Assembly: GCA_963970005.1 (NCBI GenBank)
Contig: CAXAMN010013947.1
Location: forward strand, 68,047 to 132,046
Origin: Durusdinium trenchii
Lineage: Eukaryota; Sar; Dinophyceae; Suessiales; Symbiodiniaceae
Direction: 5' to 3'
Length of the DNA: 64,000 bases
Both the position numbers and the translations under genes were made by a program. The notes under the pieces are model-generated. The model was not told where the DNA came from. It did no database searches and was given only the letters and a program-made list of their open reading frames with translations. The stretch's first letter is position 1, and every line of letters begins with the position of its first letter. This document shows positions 43,476 through 54,357 of the stretch, piece by piece.

Positions 43476-45251
43476 TATGTGTTTGTTGCATCTCACATGT
43501 TCAGTTGATCACCACTGAACACTGTTCATTTGGCCGCAGAAACAAATGCCAAACGGGGCATCTCCCCATCCCAAGTTGGCCTTCCTGCGCCTATTCCCAG
43601 TCCAAAAGATTCCAGCCTCATTGCAAACATCGAGTAGTGCCGCAGCAACCTGCAGTTGCTACGTGTGTGTGTGTCTTGTGAATCAGCCACTGAATTGTTG
43701 CTTTGGAGGTTCGATGCTCACATGGCTCTGGGTCAACAAACGATGTGAAGCAATCCATCCTCCGCCGTGATACTGCCCAAAACGTGTGTGAAGCGATTCG
43801 GGTTCTCTGCATCCTCTGCAACTTACAGTAAAAAACTGAAGCAAATGAGACGAACTTAGAAGTCTTGCACAAATTGTATTATATATAATATAGTACTACA
43901 TAGTGACATATTGGGACCAGGCCACCATTCGATCACAATACTGGAATATCTCTCTTGTATGCTACAGCACCTTTCCTTCAGTAGGACAAGAAGCTTGAAG
44001 TTGACACCAGGCATATGGCAAGCTATGCATCCGTTGCATGTATGCTGTATGTACCCGATCCTGCTGCCATTTCTGAATGACAGCACATCGTCAAAAGACG
44101 CAAAACAAAACATGTGTTTTGCTGGATTTGGTAAATGAGAGCCTGCGAATGAATTGCTTGGTGTCACGCAGAGTGTTTGTCCAACAACAGTATGAAGAAA
44201 GCTTATGTGGACAGCAGACCCAAAGGTGACGAACGTTTTAGAGCAAACAAATCCTTTTGCGCCTCATCCCAGCACCCACATACACGAATTGCACAGCTCT
44301 CCTGCAAAGTCCCCAGACAGGTTGCCACCATCACTGCAACAGTAGAATGTCAACAATGGAGTGCGTCAAGAAGCAAGCCAAAAAAGTGAGTATGCCCTAG
44401 GTCTCTTCCATGACCAGCAAGGAACCAGGACCTTTGCTGCTCTAGTTGTTTTTCAACGGTCCTCAGATGGACCCACCCACCCGTGCCGAAAAGAGTGACG
44501 TGCGATGTGTAAGACCTTCCCACATGGCCAAGGTGGCCAGAAGGCCCCAAGGCCAAGCGAAGTCCTCCAGGGTGGGCAAGGACTTGTTCAACTCCCATGC
44601 CTGGCAGTCGCTTCTCGTGTCGCCCAGTCCATCACGACCACGGGCGCCGGTCACTTGGCTCAGTCCCCTCCGTCAGTGCGGAGCGGCCCCTCCTGGCCTG
44701 CTCTGGGCTGTAGCCATCAGCTTCCACCTGCGCAAGATCAGTGATGCGGCTAAGCGACAGGACTATACCCGTTTCGGTGAAGTCTAGTGGACTATTGTTA
44801 CCTGAATTGAGACTCTGCCGCGCATGTTCCTTCGCTACTCAGGTCTTTCTTATGGATTGTGAGGCAGATCATCTAAAAACATAATTCTAGCTGTGCAACA
44901 ATGAACAAAATTGACGTGTCACCAAAATCAACCGGCTAGCTGGTCCGAAGCTCACACTTTCCCGTCTGGCGAGTAGATCGAGATCTATACAGGCTGGAAG
45001 TGCACAGAGTTTGCACTCTCTGGAGTTTCCATGCACTCAATCTTTGTAGGCAGGGCAATGCCTTTGGAATCTGGTCATGCATTGGGTGTATCTCGATCGA
45101 GCAGCATCAAAATGCATGTTGCCATCCGCATGGAACAGAACGATAAATGAACTAGAATATTTCAACCATTTCTCCGATCCTTGTCGGACCAGACACATGG
45201 CACTTGCCAAAAAGGCGCACAGATTGACGAATTAAGCAGCAGCACACAGTT

Positions 45252-45325
45252 GTCATAACATTCATATGTCTATATATATATATATGTATATGTATAATGC
45301 ATTTATGTATTATATATATACAAAA
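45252..45325. repeat. TA-rich microsatellite
   Basis: Two TATATATA blocks separated by GTATATGTATAATGCATTTA-like sequence. Confidence 0.75.
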
Positions 45326-45336
45326 TACAATATGGC

Positions 45337-45603
45337 ATGGAGACTACCACAAAGGTTCCTGCTCATGTTATATATAGAGGTTTTGAGGATGATGGAAGCA
45401 CAATCCAATGCTTAATGTTATATAAAGTAGCACCTTTGGATGATGCCCAACAAAGCTTCTCCTTCAAGCACCCCAACGAGTTTCTCTTGATTACAGGAAT
45501 TGCTGGTGAGGGTTCATGGAATGCCAGATTGCCACTGCAGAATGGAAGTCCTACAATACGATGTTGGCGGCCATTTCCTTTGCTCGCATCTTACACGAAT
45601 TGA
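45337..45603 (+). CDS. Unassigned 88-codon open frame
   Basis: Starts with ATG directly after the TA repeat and reads METTTKVPAHVIYRGFEDDG, then FSFKHPNEFLLITGIAG. The composition is balanced and exon-like. No family recognised and no splice evidence beyond its length. Confidence 0.22.
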   Translation: METTTKVPAHVIYRGFEDDGSTIQCLMLYKVAPLDDAQQSFSFKHPNEFLLITGIAGEGSWNARLPLQNGSPTIRCWRPFPLLASYTN

Positions 45604-46981
45604 GCATACAAACAGGAAAGATTCTCACACTGTAATTTCATGTTTATGGAACAAGTGCAGGTCTCATTCTCGGTGATGCTAGCATTTTTTTTGGTGCGGC
45701 CGTCGCGTATCTGTGTTTGAGTGCGTGGAGACGCAACACCTTGAGTTTCATTATGCTGTTCGGTCCACTGGCGAGCGTAGATCACATAGATTCTGCAAGA
45801 ATAAACAAAACTACCGTAATTCAATCGCGATAAAGCATCTAGAAAATAGAGAGCGGGTGGTCATGGGGCCTGGGTTTTGGTTTTCCCAAAATTTTAGGTA
45901 AATGCTTCAATGGCAGCCCCTTTCCATATAAACGCACATATAATCTATTCCTGCTCTCTCTATGAACAAATATATTATGTATTCTGTATTCCTGAGACAG
46001 GGTCATTTTAGTGTTTTGGAAGCAGCAATCAGTCATTCAGATGGTTTTGAACCAGATATATAATTAGGAAAAAAGCAGGCCATAAAAGTGTTTATTTTTA
46101 CAATTGTCCTCTAGATCTCTGCTTGTAATAATGTTTAGATTTGGAAAGATTTTATATAGACGCTTTTATGTTATAAAAGATTCTCTATAGGTCTCTGCAG
46201 ATAATCAGTTTTAGATTGAAACAAGTATATAGAAACCTTGTATGTTAAAAGTTTTCTTCTAGATTTCTGCGGGTAAGAGCTTGCATTTTCAAAGCTTTCC
46301 TCTGGATCTCTGGGAAAGTAGATATCCCATATATGTGTGGTTTCATGAAAGGAAAGCTCTTGAAAGAAAGACTTATTTATTGATATATAGCATGTCTAAA
46401 TTGACATGACCATTTCCAGAGATCCAGAGGAAAGCTTTTGAAATGAAAGTTTTTATGTATTTTATTGTAGAAATGATCATTCCCAGAGATCTGGAGGGAA
46501 GCTCTTGAATTAGAAGCTTGTACATAAAACATGTTTAATATGTCTACAGTATTTCCAGTGATTGCTGTAAATAAATAAATCTAACTATTTACTCCAAAAA
46601 AGAGTTTTAGTCTTGTTCCCAGCACTCCCAGGGCAAAAACATACTGTAAAACACGGGGTTTTGTACCATGTGTTCTCTTAAACTTAACAGACTAGAGCTA
46701 GAATAGACATAGGTAGAATTAAATTGGATTTGAGTTAGAGTTAAGATAGAACTGAATTGAAGCCGAATTTCAACTAAACTTATATTGACCTATAACTATA
46801 ACCTATTTGAAACTAGATGGGAGTTGAATTAGCAAGGAATTGGAATTAAGATTAGAAGTTCGCCAGAAATAAGATGTAAGACGCTTGAGCTACAAGATGC
46901 ACAAGTCGAGGAGGAATCGAAATTACAAATCCGAAGCAAAAGCAACAAGCATTGAATTAGAACTACAGCTTACACAGATTC
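45604..46981. other. AT-rich flank of the copia element, no gene
   Basis: Clearly more AT-rich than the rest of the window, particularly 46080-46820; no open frame worth reporting. Contains the foldback region listed separately. Confidence 0.6.
46080..46520. repeat. AT-rich foldback repeat region
   Basis: AAAGCTTTCCTCTGGATCTC at about 46290-46317 is mirrored by GAGATCCAGAGGAAAGCTTT at about 46416-46437, and a third, diverged inverted copy (GAGATCTGGAGGGAAGCTCT) lies near 46477-46505. Further TCTCTGC-type units upstream look like older copies. Confidence 0.6.
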
Positions 46982-46986
46982 ATAAC
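46982..46986. repeat. Target-site duplication, left (ATAAC)
   Basis: ATAAC immediately before the left LTR equals ATAAC at 55524-55528 immediately after the right LTR. Confidence 0.75.
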
Positions 46987-47166
46987 TCTGAGTAACAACA
47001 GTTCGAGGGCTCTCAAACTGCAAAGAAGGAAGCGGCGCGCTCCGAAATCAATTGCTTTTACCGCCATGGCACATGGTCAAGAAAGGTTGGCAGAAGGATC
47101 CTGAACACGAGTGGCCACGGGCGACAAGCCTGAAAGACCAAGGAAACGCGTGGCATGAATTTCACA
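46987..47166 (-). repeat. 3' LTR of the copia element
   Basis: 180 bases matching 55343-55523. On the minus strand it starts TGTGAAATTC and ends near GTTACTCAG. The 104 bases at its minus-strand 5' side are identical in both LTRs. All six or seven substitutions and the one indel lie in the other ~76 bases. Confidence 0.9.
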
Positions 47167-47984
47167 CTGATGTTTTTTTTGTTGGTCTTTCAGTGTCGAC
47201 GTGGGACGTTGGAGCCAACTTGAGAACTCTTCGCGAAGCCTCACGTCAAATTTCGTGAGTCCATCCGCACGCATCAGTCCTGTCGGGACCCAATGAAAGT
47301 CCTTGGCTGCAACTGTTTCCTGAACAGCACGGATGTTGATCAAAGATCTTTTGTCCGTGGTATTGGGAGCTCCATTGATGATGCAGTCATATAATGATTT
47401 TGCATCTGTGCACTGCACAAAATCCAACTTGCTACCGGCTCTATGGGCTGGTATGTTGCACAAATTTCTGACAACATCATGTTGGCGTAAGCCGACCGAT
47501 CCGCTCCTTCGTCTGCAGCCGAGCTCTCTGAAGCTAAGGTGCTCCTGCACACTCTTTGGGATCTGCAAGATCGCCAGTCCAGGATGTTGACCGGGCTGGT
47601 CCGCTGGCGCACGCTCGGTGTCGTGAGGCATACCAAGACTCCAAGCTGCGAGCTGGAATACTCCGCATTGGCGAAGCTTGCATCCGTGTATGTGACCAGC
47701 ATGCTTCTTTTGTTCAGCGGCACATTTGTCACCAACATTCCTCTATCTGGCGTCTCCTTGAGGAAGTCTACCGTGGAGTAGAGGGTCTTGAGGTCGGAGA
47801 CCATTGTCTTCCTTCCACGGTTGTGCAAAGTGATGGCTACCTCTGGGCGCGCCTGCCCTGCTACCCATTGAAGGCAACCTGCGACACTTCGGAACTCCCT
47901 TTGTTCATCTTCGTTCAGGAGGTCATTGGGAGGTCTGCCTCTAGCCACGGAGCCGGACTGGAGTCCTTTGAGAAACGTCTTCAT
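47077..47984 (-). pseudogene. Copia RT end and RNase H domain
   Basis: Two overlapping frames. In the first (47340-47984), LNEDEQREFRSVAGCLQWVA is the conserved post-RT connection and VTYTDASFANAEYSSSQLG is the first RNase H strand with its Asp. STLASESSAADEGADRSAY carries the conserved Glu region. After a frameshift near 47.45 kb, the second frame (from 47631) continues LDFVQCTDAKSLYDCI with the next Asp, then KDFHWVPTGLMRADGLTK, the copia RNase H C-terminus. The role is degradation of the RNA template and polyprotein end. Confidence 0.85.
47167..47190 (-). other. Candidate polypurine tract
   Basis: On the minus strand, CAACAAAAAAAACATCAG directly precedes the 3' LTR. A-rich, but interrupted by C and T, so weak as a plus-strand primer site. 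Confidence 0.35.
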
Positions 47985-48857
47985 GGTGATCTGACTCCAT
48001 TGCTCCGGGTGAGCGTCAGCTCTTGTCCCTTGAAGGTCACTGGTGAGTCTATCTGAATGGTCTTTCGTTCACCCCCTTTGAAAAGGGAGGTGGTCTCTTC
48101 CAAGTTGTAGTCAGCACGCGCGACTCCAATGAAGTCGTCCACGTAGACCAGTACTGCCGATTGCAGCTGATCACTTTCGTCGAACTTCAGGAAGAGCATC
48201 GGTTCATACCGATGTCGTTGGTAGCCCTTGGGAGTGAGGCGGCTGACGACCTCCATGCACCAAAGGTATGGCCCGTTGCTTAGGCCATATATGTTGCCTT
48301 TGACCCTGTACAACCGACTGGTCCAGCACTTCGTCATCTGGATCAAACGGTCTTTTGGAGGCCACAAAAACAAAGGCAAGGGCCGTTCGCCGTCAGGCTG
48401 TGAACCCTGAAGGAACGCAGTGCTTGCGTCTCCGATCCAGGCTGTCCAGGTCTGTCCCGTGTCTCCGAGCTGAGCGTTGTGGCCTGCTGTGATCATGCAG
48501 TACATTATCTGTTCGCTCAGTCTTCCCGGTGTCGGTGCCGACCTGGTCAACGAGAACAAATCCGGGTCGGTGTGACCCAAGGCAACTACCCGACACTTTG
48601 CTTTCAGCTCACCGCATCCGCGGTTTTTGTCTCTGTATGCCGCTCTTGAGCGGAGACATCTCTTCCGCACCTCTGGGTCTGCTAGCACGATTTGCTTGTT
48701 CATCATCGAGTGGCTCAGTCGATTGCCATTCTAACCAGGACTCGAATTCTTTCTCGATGGCCTTGATGAACTGTTCAAGCGCCGGCTTTGACATGGTGGC
48801 GAGAATTGTCCGCCAGGGCAACTCCCGATCGAGCTGTTTTTGCTCCTGTCGTGTCAC
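47981..48857 (-). pseudogene. Copia reverse transcriptase
   Basis: The first frame (48609-48857) reads ELPWRTILATMSKPALEQF, then WLEWQSTEPLDDEQANR, the N-terminal fingers. The second (47981-48706) reads AKCRVVALGHTDPDLF, WIGDASTAFLQG (first catalytic Asp), GNIYGLSNGPYLW and SAVLVYVDDFIGVA (YVDD box). The palm motifs are intact. One frameshift near 48.65-48.7 kb separates the two frames. Makes element cDNA from RNA when functional. Confidence 0.9.
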
Positions 48858-49830
48858 GCGAGGTTGCTTGGTGTCCTCGGTTGGGGTGTCTTCATCAGTC
48901 GATGAGTCTGCACTGCTATCAGACTCAGTCGGGTCCTTTGTGGTGCTGAGAACATCGTGCGTGTGCGCTGTTGAGTGGTGAGATAGGCTTGATGGAACCT
49001 GGTGTGCTTGGGTCCATAGTTCATGGGGAGCGACCCGTCCATGTGCTTGGTCACTCTGGTGATGTTGTTGTCATCGTCCAGCATCAATGCGGTCATCGCT
49101 TCGAAGGCCCGCTTCTGTGGTAGAAGTGGTGCTGTTGTTGTGTCTTCTTGTACTACCTGAGGTAACACCGATGCCGATGCTGACGCTGGTGCTTCTGCTG
49201 CTTGTCCTGCAAAATGCTGGGACGGATGTGAAACTGAGACCGGCGGGGTCTCTGGGACTTCTTGCCAATGGTGGTGTTCCGTCTGGATGGATGTCGGTTG
49301 TTCCGACGACTGAAGGTGTTGCGATACCTGAAGTTCGGGATGATTTTCATCCAAGGCGGTTTCGCGTCACTCTGGTGTGTTTGTGTGACCGACGGTGGGC
49401 CTGGGATCTCCTCGCCGTTCACGTTGTCTTGGACAGCGCGGTTTGGTGGAGTCTGTTCTTGTTGTGAAACTTGGACTTGAGGCGGAGGTGTCTCTTCCAG
49501 AGAAGGCTGCTCTGCTGGCGCTTCTATCGCTGCTGGTGGCGGTGGAAGTGCATGGGTTCGTGCCTGTTCTATCTGGTGGTGCCGTGCCCGCCGTGGTGTC
49601 CTTTCTCTCGGTAGTCTGCCATAGTTGTGAACTGGTGTCTGTGGGGCTGACACCTGGATGTTCACGGCGCTTTCATGGTCCTGGTGTATGTTCTGAAGAG
49701 TGTTTTCCTGCCGTGTGCTTTGGAGATGCAGTCGGGGTGTTGCTGGCGCCGGTGTGCTCGGCGCTGGTGCCGGGTCTTTGGCCGGTGTTGCAGGAACTGC
49801 AAGGCCAATTGGCTCGAGAGGTGTAGCCAT
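48854..49830 (-). pseudogene. Linker between integrase and reverse transcriptase
   Basis: Pro/Gln/Thr/Ala-rich region (APAPSTPAPATPRL; PPPPAAIEAPAEQPSLEETP) in two frames, typical of the disordered linker that follows copia integrase. The last part (FEAMTALMLDDDNNITRV) is less biased and leads to RT. Confidence 0.7.
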
Positions 49831-50459
49831 GTCCTCGTGGCTGGCCTCTTCTGGTCAAGCATGCCATCTTGCATCATCTGCTGAGTGAAGCTGGCCGATG
49901 CGTGCTTGAGCAATTTGATGTCTTGCTCGGATGGTTGCCACTCCTCAAAGCCTGTGGCGGCCCTTAGTTGCCCGGTGGCTATCAGAGTGGTGGTGTTGCC
50001 TGTTCGGACCCATGCCAATTTGGAAGGTGATGTTGGGTCCCAGGCCAAAAATCTTGCAATGACCCAGCTTTCTTGCTTTTTGAGGCCTTTCTTGGCCCAT
50101 CTCCAAAATGCGCATGGCTCGCCTGGCTTCAAAGAAGGGATGCGAGTCTTGACGGTCTTGCGCAGGAGGGCTCGTTTCAAATGTTGTGAGGTGTTGAGGT
50201 CAAGCAAATGCTTCTGAGCCTCTGAGCGGATGATTTCGGCCTTGGCCATAACATTGTCATACCTGTCTGTTCGACCTGCTGATGAGGCCAGTGATGCGTC
50301 GTCGGTGAAAAGGCCTCCTGGTAGACGTGGGATCCTGCCAAACACGGCCTGGTAAGCCGTCCTGCCTCTTGTCATGGTTGAGGAGTGGACGGCATGGAGG
50401 GCCAGTGGAAGGATTGACTCCAGTTGTTCGGGGTCGTCGATTGCGAATTGGTCCACCAA
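49662..50459 (-). pseudogene. Copia integrase C-terminal part
   Basis: MVDQFAIDDPEQLESILPLA to RGRTAYQAVFGRIPRLPGG is the end of the core (AYxxVFGR is conserved in this type). KPGEPCAFWRWAKKG and then WVIARFLAWDPTSPSKLAWV resembles the small beta-barrel DNA-binding region. Frame-shifted relative to the catalytic core. Confidence 0.75.
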
Positions 50460-51579
50460 CTTCTCTATCCATACGAAGCACTGAGTTTCTTCGTTCTATG
50501 GCCCCGATCATCCAGCGAGCCTCAGCTGGACAAAACTCCAGCCGGATTCCAAGAGACTCGATCTGTTCCTGGCACGCTCCCTTGAAGCATGGGTCTGGGT
50601 CGAGCAGCATGAGGTATGGAAGGCCGTAAGGCTTCAACCATAGCTGGCGGATGGTCTGGTAAACGGTGTTGGCTTCTCGACTTGGCAGGACTGCTGCCAT
50701 GTGGAATCCAGTTGCTTTGTCGAGGAGCCCCAAGATAGGCACTGCTTGGCCTGCCAAGGCGCGGACATAAAAGATGTCTCCTTGGATCTCGTCTGCAAAC
50801 TGGCCGGCTGCAAGGGTGGTTGGTCTTGCTGGCTGTGGTGGTGCCAGACGGGTGCATGTGGCACATGTCATGCGTTGCACTGCTTGAGTCAAACTGTTGG
50901 GCACTTGTCCATAGTAGGCGAGCATTCGCCCCAGCTCTTGCTTGGTTGGGTGACCGAGCTGAATGCGAAGCCGTGCTGCCACTTTGCGTGTCTCCAGGTT
51001 GATCCCGGTTGGGAGTCCTGGAAATGTTATGTCCGTTGGTAGGTTTGCCAACGGTATGTGTGGTGGTAGGTCGTCTTGCTGTGGCTGAGGTTGTGATGCC
51101 TCGCGCATGGTGCCAAACATAAATAGCGCCAGTTGCACAGCTTTTGCAAAGCGTTGTTTGGGGAACTGGATGTCTGCTAAGTTCTCCAGTTCCAAATGTC
51201 TTGTTCCGTCACTGTGCTCGAGCAGTGTTGCCCGGTGTGTCACGTCCAGTAGGACCGATGTCGGCGTCCTCCGTGTGGTAGGTGCGTGTGCTGCCTGTAT
51301 GCGGACCAGGTTCATTCTGGTCAGGTCTGCTGCTTGTTTGCCCAGTGGTGAGTCTGGAGGGACCAAATATGGCTGCTTGCTGGTACCCTCAAAGCTTGCT
51401 TTGATCTGTCGGACGATGTCGTCCCAGGTGGTGAGATCAGCCACTGGTGATGCTGCGGCCCATGCCTGAAAGCATCGTGCAAATTGGTGTGGTTCCTGCT
51501 TCTGGATCATGTGACGGAGCTGCTTGAGTATGGTATCAACCAGGCTGTCTGGGTCATGCGACCTGCGATGGGCGTGCAT
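50460..51579 (-). pseudogene. Copia integrase zinc region and catalytic core
   Basis: RLRIQLGHPTKQELGRMLAY with CATC about 25 residues on is the GAG-pre-integrase/zinc region; one histidine of the usual HHCC set is not obvious. The core has QGDIFYV (first Asp), YLMLLDPDPCFKG (second Asp) and MIGAIERRNSVLR (Glu), the D,D,E triad with expected spacing. The upstream ~150 residues are a helical domain between methyltransferase-like region and integrase. The frame is lost after IERRNSVLRMDREV. Confidence 0.85.
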
Positions 51580-52199
51580 TCGGACCTGGCCTCAGGCGTG
51601 AGTCGCCTGCCGATGAGACCTGGGAGTTGCCCAAGGTCATTGGTTTGGAGATCCTGTGGCCATGGACGGTAGCGTGAAATGTCTCCAGTGTGACTTTCCA
51701 AACTCAGTTCTTGAACCGCTGGATGACACCATAGCTGGGATCTCTGGGGGTTCTCGATCATGAAGTATCGGTCATTGGTGAGTTGGAAGTAGGCCAACTC
51801 CACGGCCAGTTCCTGCTCATGCTGTAGCTGCTGCCAGAGGTCTTCTCGTCCGGAGAAGTTCATATTGTGGTTGAACATGGAATAGAGGCGACAGTCGAGT
51901 CCAAGCATGATGAACCGTGGCTTGAACCTGGTCGCTGCCGTTTTCACAGTCTGGCGGTTTGCTGGCTTTGTCATGTCGTGTTGTGGTCCATGTAGTATGT
52001 CGATCGGCTCCAATGCTGTGAGGCCGAACTTGCTGCAGCGTGTGGTGAATTTGCTGCTGCCTGAATAGACCTCAAAGACATCAATGTATGGTGGAGGTCT
52101 CTTGGCCACTGTCATCATTGCTTCGCGAAGGTCCTTCTCGGCCTCGAGCTCCTTCACGTGGAGGTTGAGCTGGCCCCTCAACCTTCTAGCGCCTCCCAA
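51507..52199 (-). pseudogene. Cytosine-methyltransferase-like domain in the copia polyprotein
   Basis: The frame reads YIDVFEVYSGSSKFT (like the SAM-binding motif I, D-x-F-x-G-x-G), LTALEPIDILHG (motif II-like acidic turn), FKPRFIMLGLDCRLYSMFN (like the P-C loop; the cysteine is kept, the prolines are not), then a long helix and YFMIENPQRSQLW (like motif VI, E-N). Order and spacing match the first half of C5-type DNA methyltransferases. The target-recognition part and motifs IX-X are not evident. It lies between protease and integrase, and a frameshift joins it to the spacer at 52.19 kb. Activity cannot be judged; it may be a degenerate or repurposed fold. Confidence 0.6.
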
Positions 52200-52942
52200 T
52201 CGTGTTGGGAGTCTTCGTCCTCATCGGCCTGGAAGTTCTGCTGCATTGCTTGTTCCTGGCGAAGGGCTGCCAGGCGGGCTGCGATGTCTGGTTCCTGGGC
52301 GAGCATCATGAGGAATGAATGGTGCTCGTAACTGCTCATCGGTTCCCCGTAGATGTCTTGTGGTTCCGTCCACGCATAGCCCTCGGTCGTCGGCTGCGAA
52401 TCGGCGATGTTGTAGCGCTTCGGCTGGGAGCTTGTAGTCATTGAGGAGGCCGAGGCTGCCGATGCTCTGGTCGAAGGTTTGGGCTTGGCTCTGGACTTGG
52501 GGGCTGAAACCACCGTGTTGGTCAATGACAAGGGTAAGGACCGCGATGATGCCTGTAAGGGCTTGTGTACCCAGAGTTCGGCTTGTGGGTCCCATTTCAT
52601 TCGGAGGCCGCAAGTCACGCATTGAGCGAACCTTCCGTGGAGGTTGCCGTACCTCTTGACACTTGTATGGGGGCAATCCTTCACTTGGACCTTGGCTTCG
52701 ATGTGGGGCGGAATGGCTTCTGACAACCAATCCCTTGGGAAGATCCCCAACTTCGTGGCCTTCAACATTTGGATGATGAGATTCTTGACGAATCCCAGGA
52801 GAGCACTTGCGAGAAAGCTCCAACGATAGAGCCATGTCGGAGGCTGACGTCTCATGTTGGTGGTGCGCTTTGGCTTCTCGAGAAACTTGAGCACAGAGCG
52901 CTTCCGACGAAACAAATGAGCCAGCTTCCAAAAAACATACAT
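52178..52942 (-). pseudogene. Spacer region between protease and methyltransferase-like domain
   Basis: Contains a hydrophobic stretch (SFLASALLGFVKNLIIQML) and KRYGNLHGRFAQCVTCGLRMKWDP, a single Cys-x-x-Cys that could be half of a zinc site. A low-complexity Ser/Lys/Pro segment and an acidic helical end (EQAMQQNFQADEDEDSQ) follow. Not part of the standard copia polyprotein. Confidence 0.55.
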
Positions 52943-52959
52943 TCAGGGTCAGGACGCTT

Positions 52960-53885
52960 TCAAAAAGATGCTCTCTCAAACAATGTCCAGCATGGCATGG
53001 TATGTGGTGTGCAAGTGGTGAACTTCACAAGGTTGACTGCAAGGTGTCCTCCGACTTTCACTAAATCAACACTGACATCGAGAGCTGTGAATCGCACCTG
53101 CATCGCTGGGATATCGATGATGGCTCCCAGTCGCTCCAAAAGTCGGTTGCTCCCGAGCAGTGGTATGGCCTCGGGGAGAATGGCTGTGCCCAAAAAAATT
53201 GGTTTGTCGCCCAGCATGGAAGGAAGGTAAGCTCGAACTCGTGGAGTGGTTGGTGAGCCCTTCCCGAACTGGAACTGGTCAGCACATCATGGTATCTCCT
53301 TTGAGGTGAGGCCCAAGTTCGTGAGGACTTTGAGGTGTTGCTCATACCATTGGTGACCGCAACAAGTTCTTTGACATGCACTATCCAAAACCATCATGCC
53401 CTCGAAGTTGTTGGTGGTGGACTTGATCTCATGGACCTGGAAATAATGAACCATGTTGCAACTGAAGGCTGTCCCGTAGTGTTCCCCGTCATGGTCGACC
53501 GGGTTGTCGGAGTAGGTCATGGAACCGTCGTCGCGGTGGATGAGAAAGGTCTGTTTGACACCTGGACCCGTCAGGCTGCTCTGCGACCCCTTTTGACCAG
53601 CTTGTGATCGATAGGTCGTCGAGGCATTGCTGGGCCTTGAGTTCAGTCCGGACTTCTTTGAAGCCTGACAAGCTTCGTCTCCTTGCCAATGGCCTTTCTC
53701 TCCGCAAATTGCGCAGTGAGAGTTGCGCTTTCTTTCTTCGACGCTCTTGGACTTGAAGTTGCCTTTTGAAGGTGGTTGAGTCGTGAACTTCCTCCCAAGG
53801 GTGACTCCAGCGAGTTTCCTGGCCGTGATCGTGAGGACCTGGGCCAACTCTCCTAGGAGCTCCTGGGGGTCCTCTGCATCAGAGA
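52960..53885 (-). pseudogene. Copia zinc knuckle and protease
   Basis: The frame at 53287-53885 starts DAEDPQELLGELAQVLTITA and contains CAICGEKGHWQGDEAC, a CCHC zinc knuckle (C-x2-C-x4-H-x5-C, one longer than usual). GMMVLDSACQRTCCGHQWY follows, the aspartic protease active site with DSA in place of DSG/DTG and a characteristic C-x-R-x-C-C. After a frame break near 53.25 kb, the next frame gives IPLLGSNRLLERLGAIIDIP, the second half of the retropepsin fold. Confidence 0.8.
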
Positions 53886-53913
53886 ATCATCTGGTGGGTC
53901 AAGGTCGCCGCCG

Positions 53914-54357
53914 TCAGGCTCGCTCCTCTTCGATGGCCTCGAGATCTGGCTGGCCATCGTCGTGTGGCTCCGTTTCGGCCACATAGACCGACTTCTTGAA
54001 CATGGAACTCCTTGTGCTGGATGCCAAAGACGATCGTGACGATGCCGGTGTCGAGGAGCTGGAAGAGGCATTGGATGAAGGCCCCTTTCCATCGCCTTTG
54101 GCGCGTCCATCTCTGCCGACGACCGGTGGAGCTCCCCGAAACTCCGGATATTGGAGCACGAGCGCCTCTGCAACACGTTCGAAGGACAAATCTTGTTGTG
54201 TCCCGATCAAAATGACCCGTTGGGCTTCCGCCGACAAGCCAGCACGGTCCAGGAGTCTGGAGCCGAGGGCTTCCTGGTCAAACGTGCCAGACACCTCGAT
54301 TCCCACTGCTCGTAGGCAACGTTGGGTCCTCCGAAATCTCGAAATGTAATTGCGCAT
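53914..54357 (-). pseudogene. Copia Gag, C-terminal half
   Basis: MRNYISRFRRTQRCLRAVGI to LSFERVAEALVLQYPEF is the helical capsid-like region common to copia Gag (Y-x-x-RF, helix, then L-x-x-Q-x-P). A Ser/Lys-rich tail (KGDGKGPSSNASSSSS) precedes the knuckle. Frame-shifted at the A run near 54.40 kb relative to the N-terminal half. Confidence 0.75.

Larger units (their letters stand above)
40530..45336. other. Stretch without a supportable gene
   Basis: A CAT/CAC-rich microsatellite lies at about 40793-40836. A minus frame at 42973-43293 encodes a Cys-rich peptide (CGANFTRSDCCETSTSCG) that could be an exon of a secreted protein but has no other support. The plus frame 44446-44787 is unassigned. 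Confidence 0.4.
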
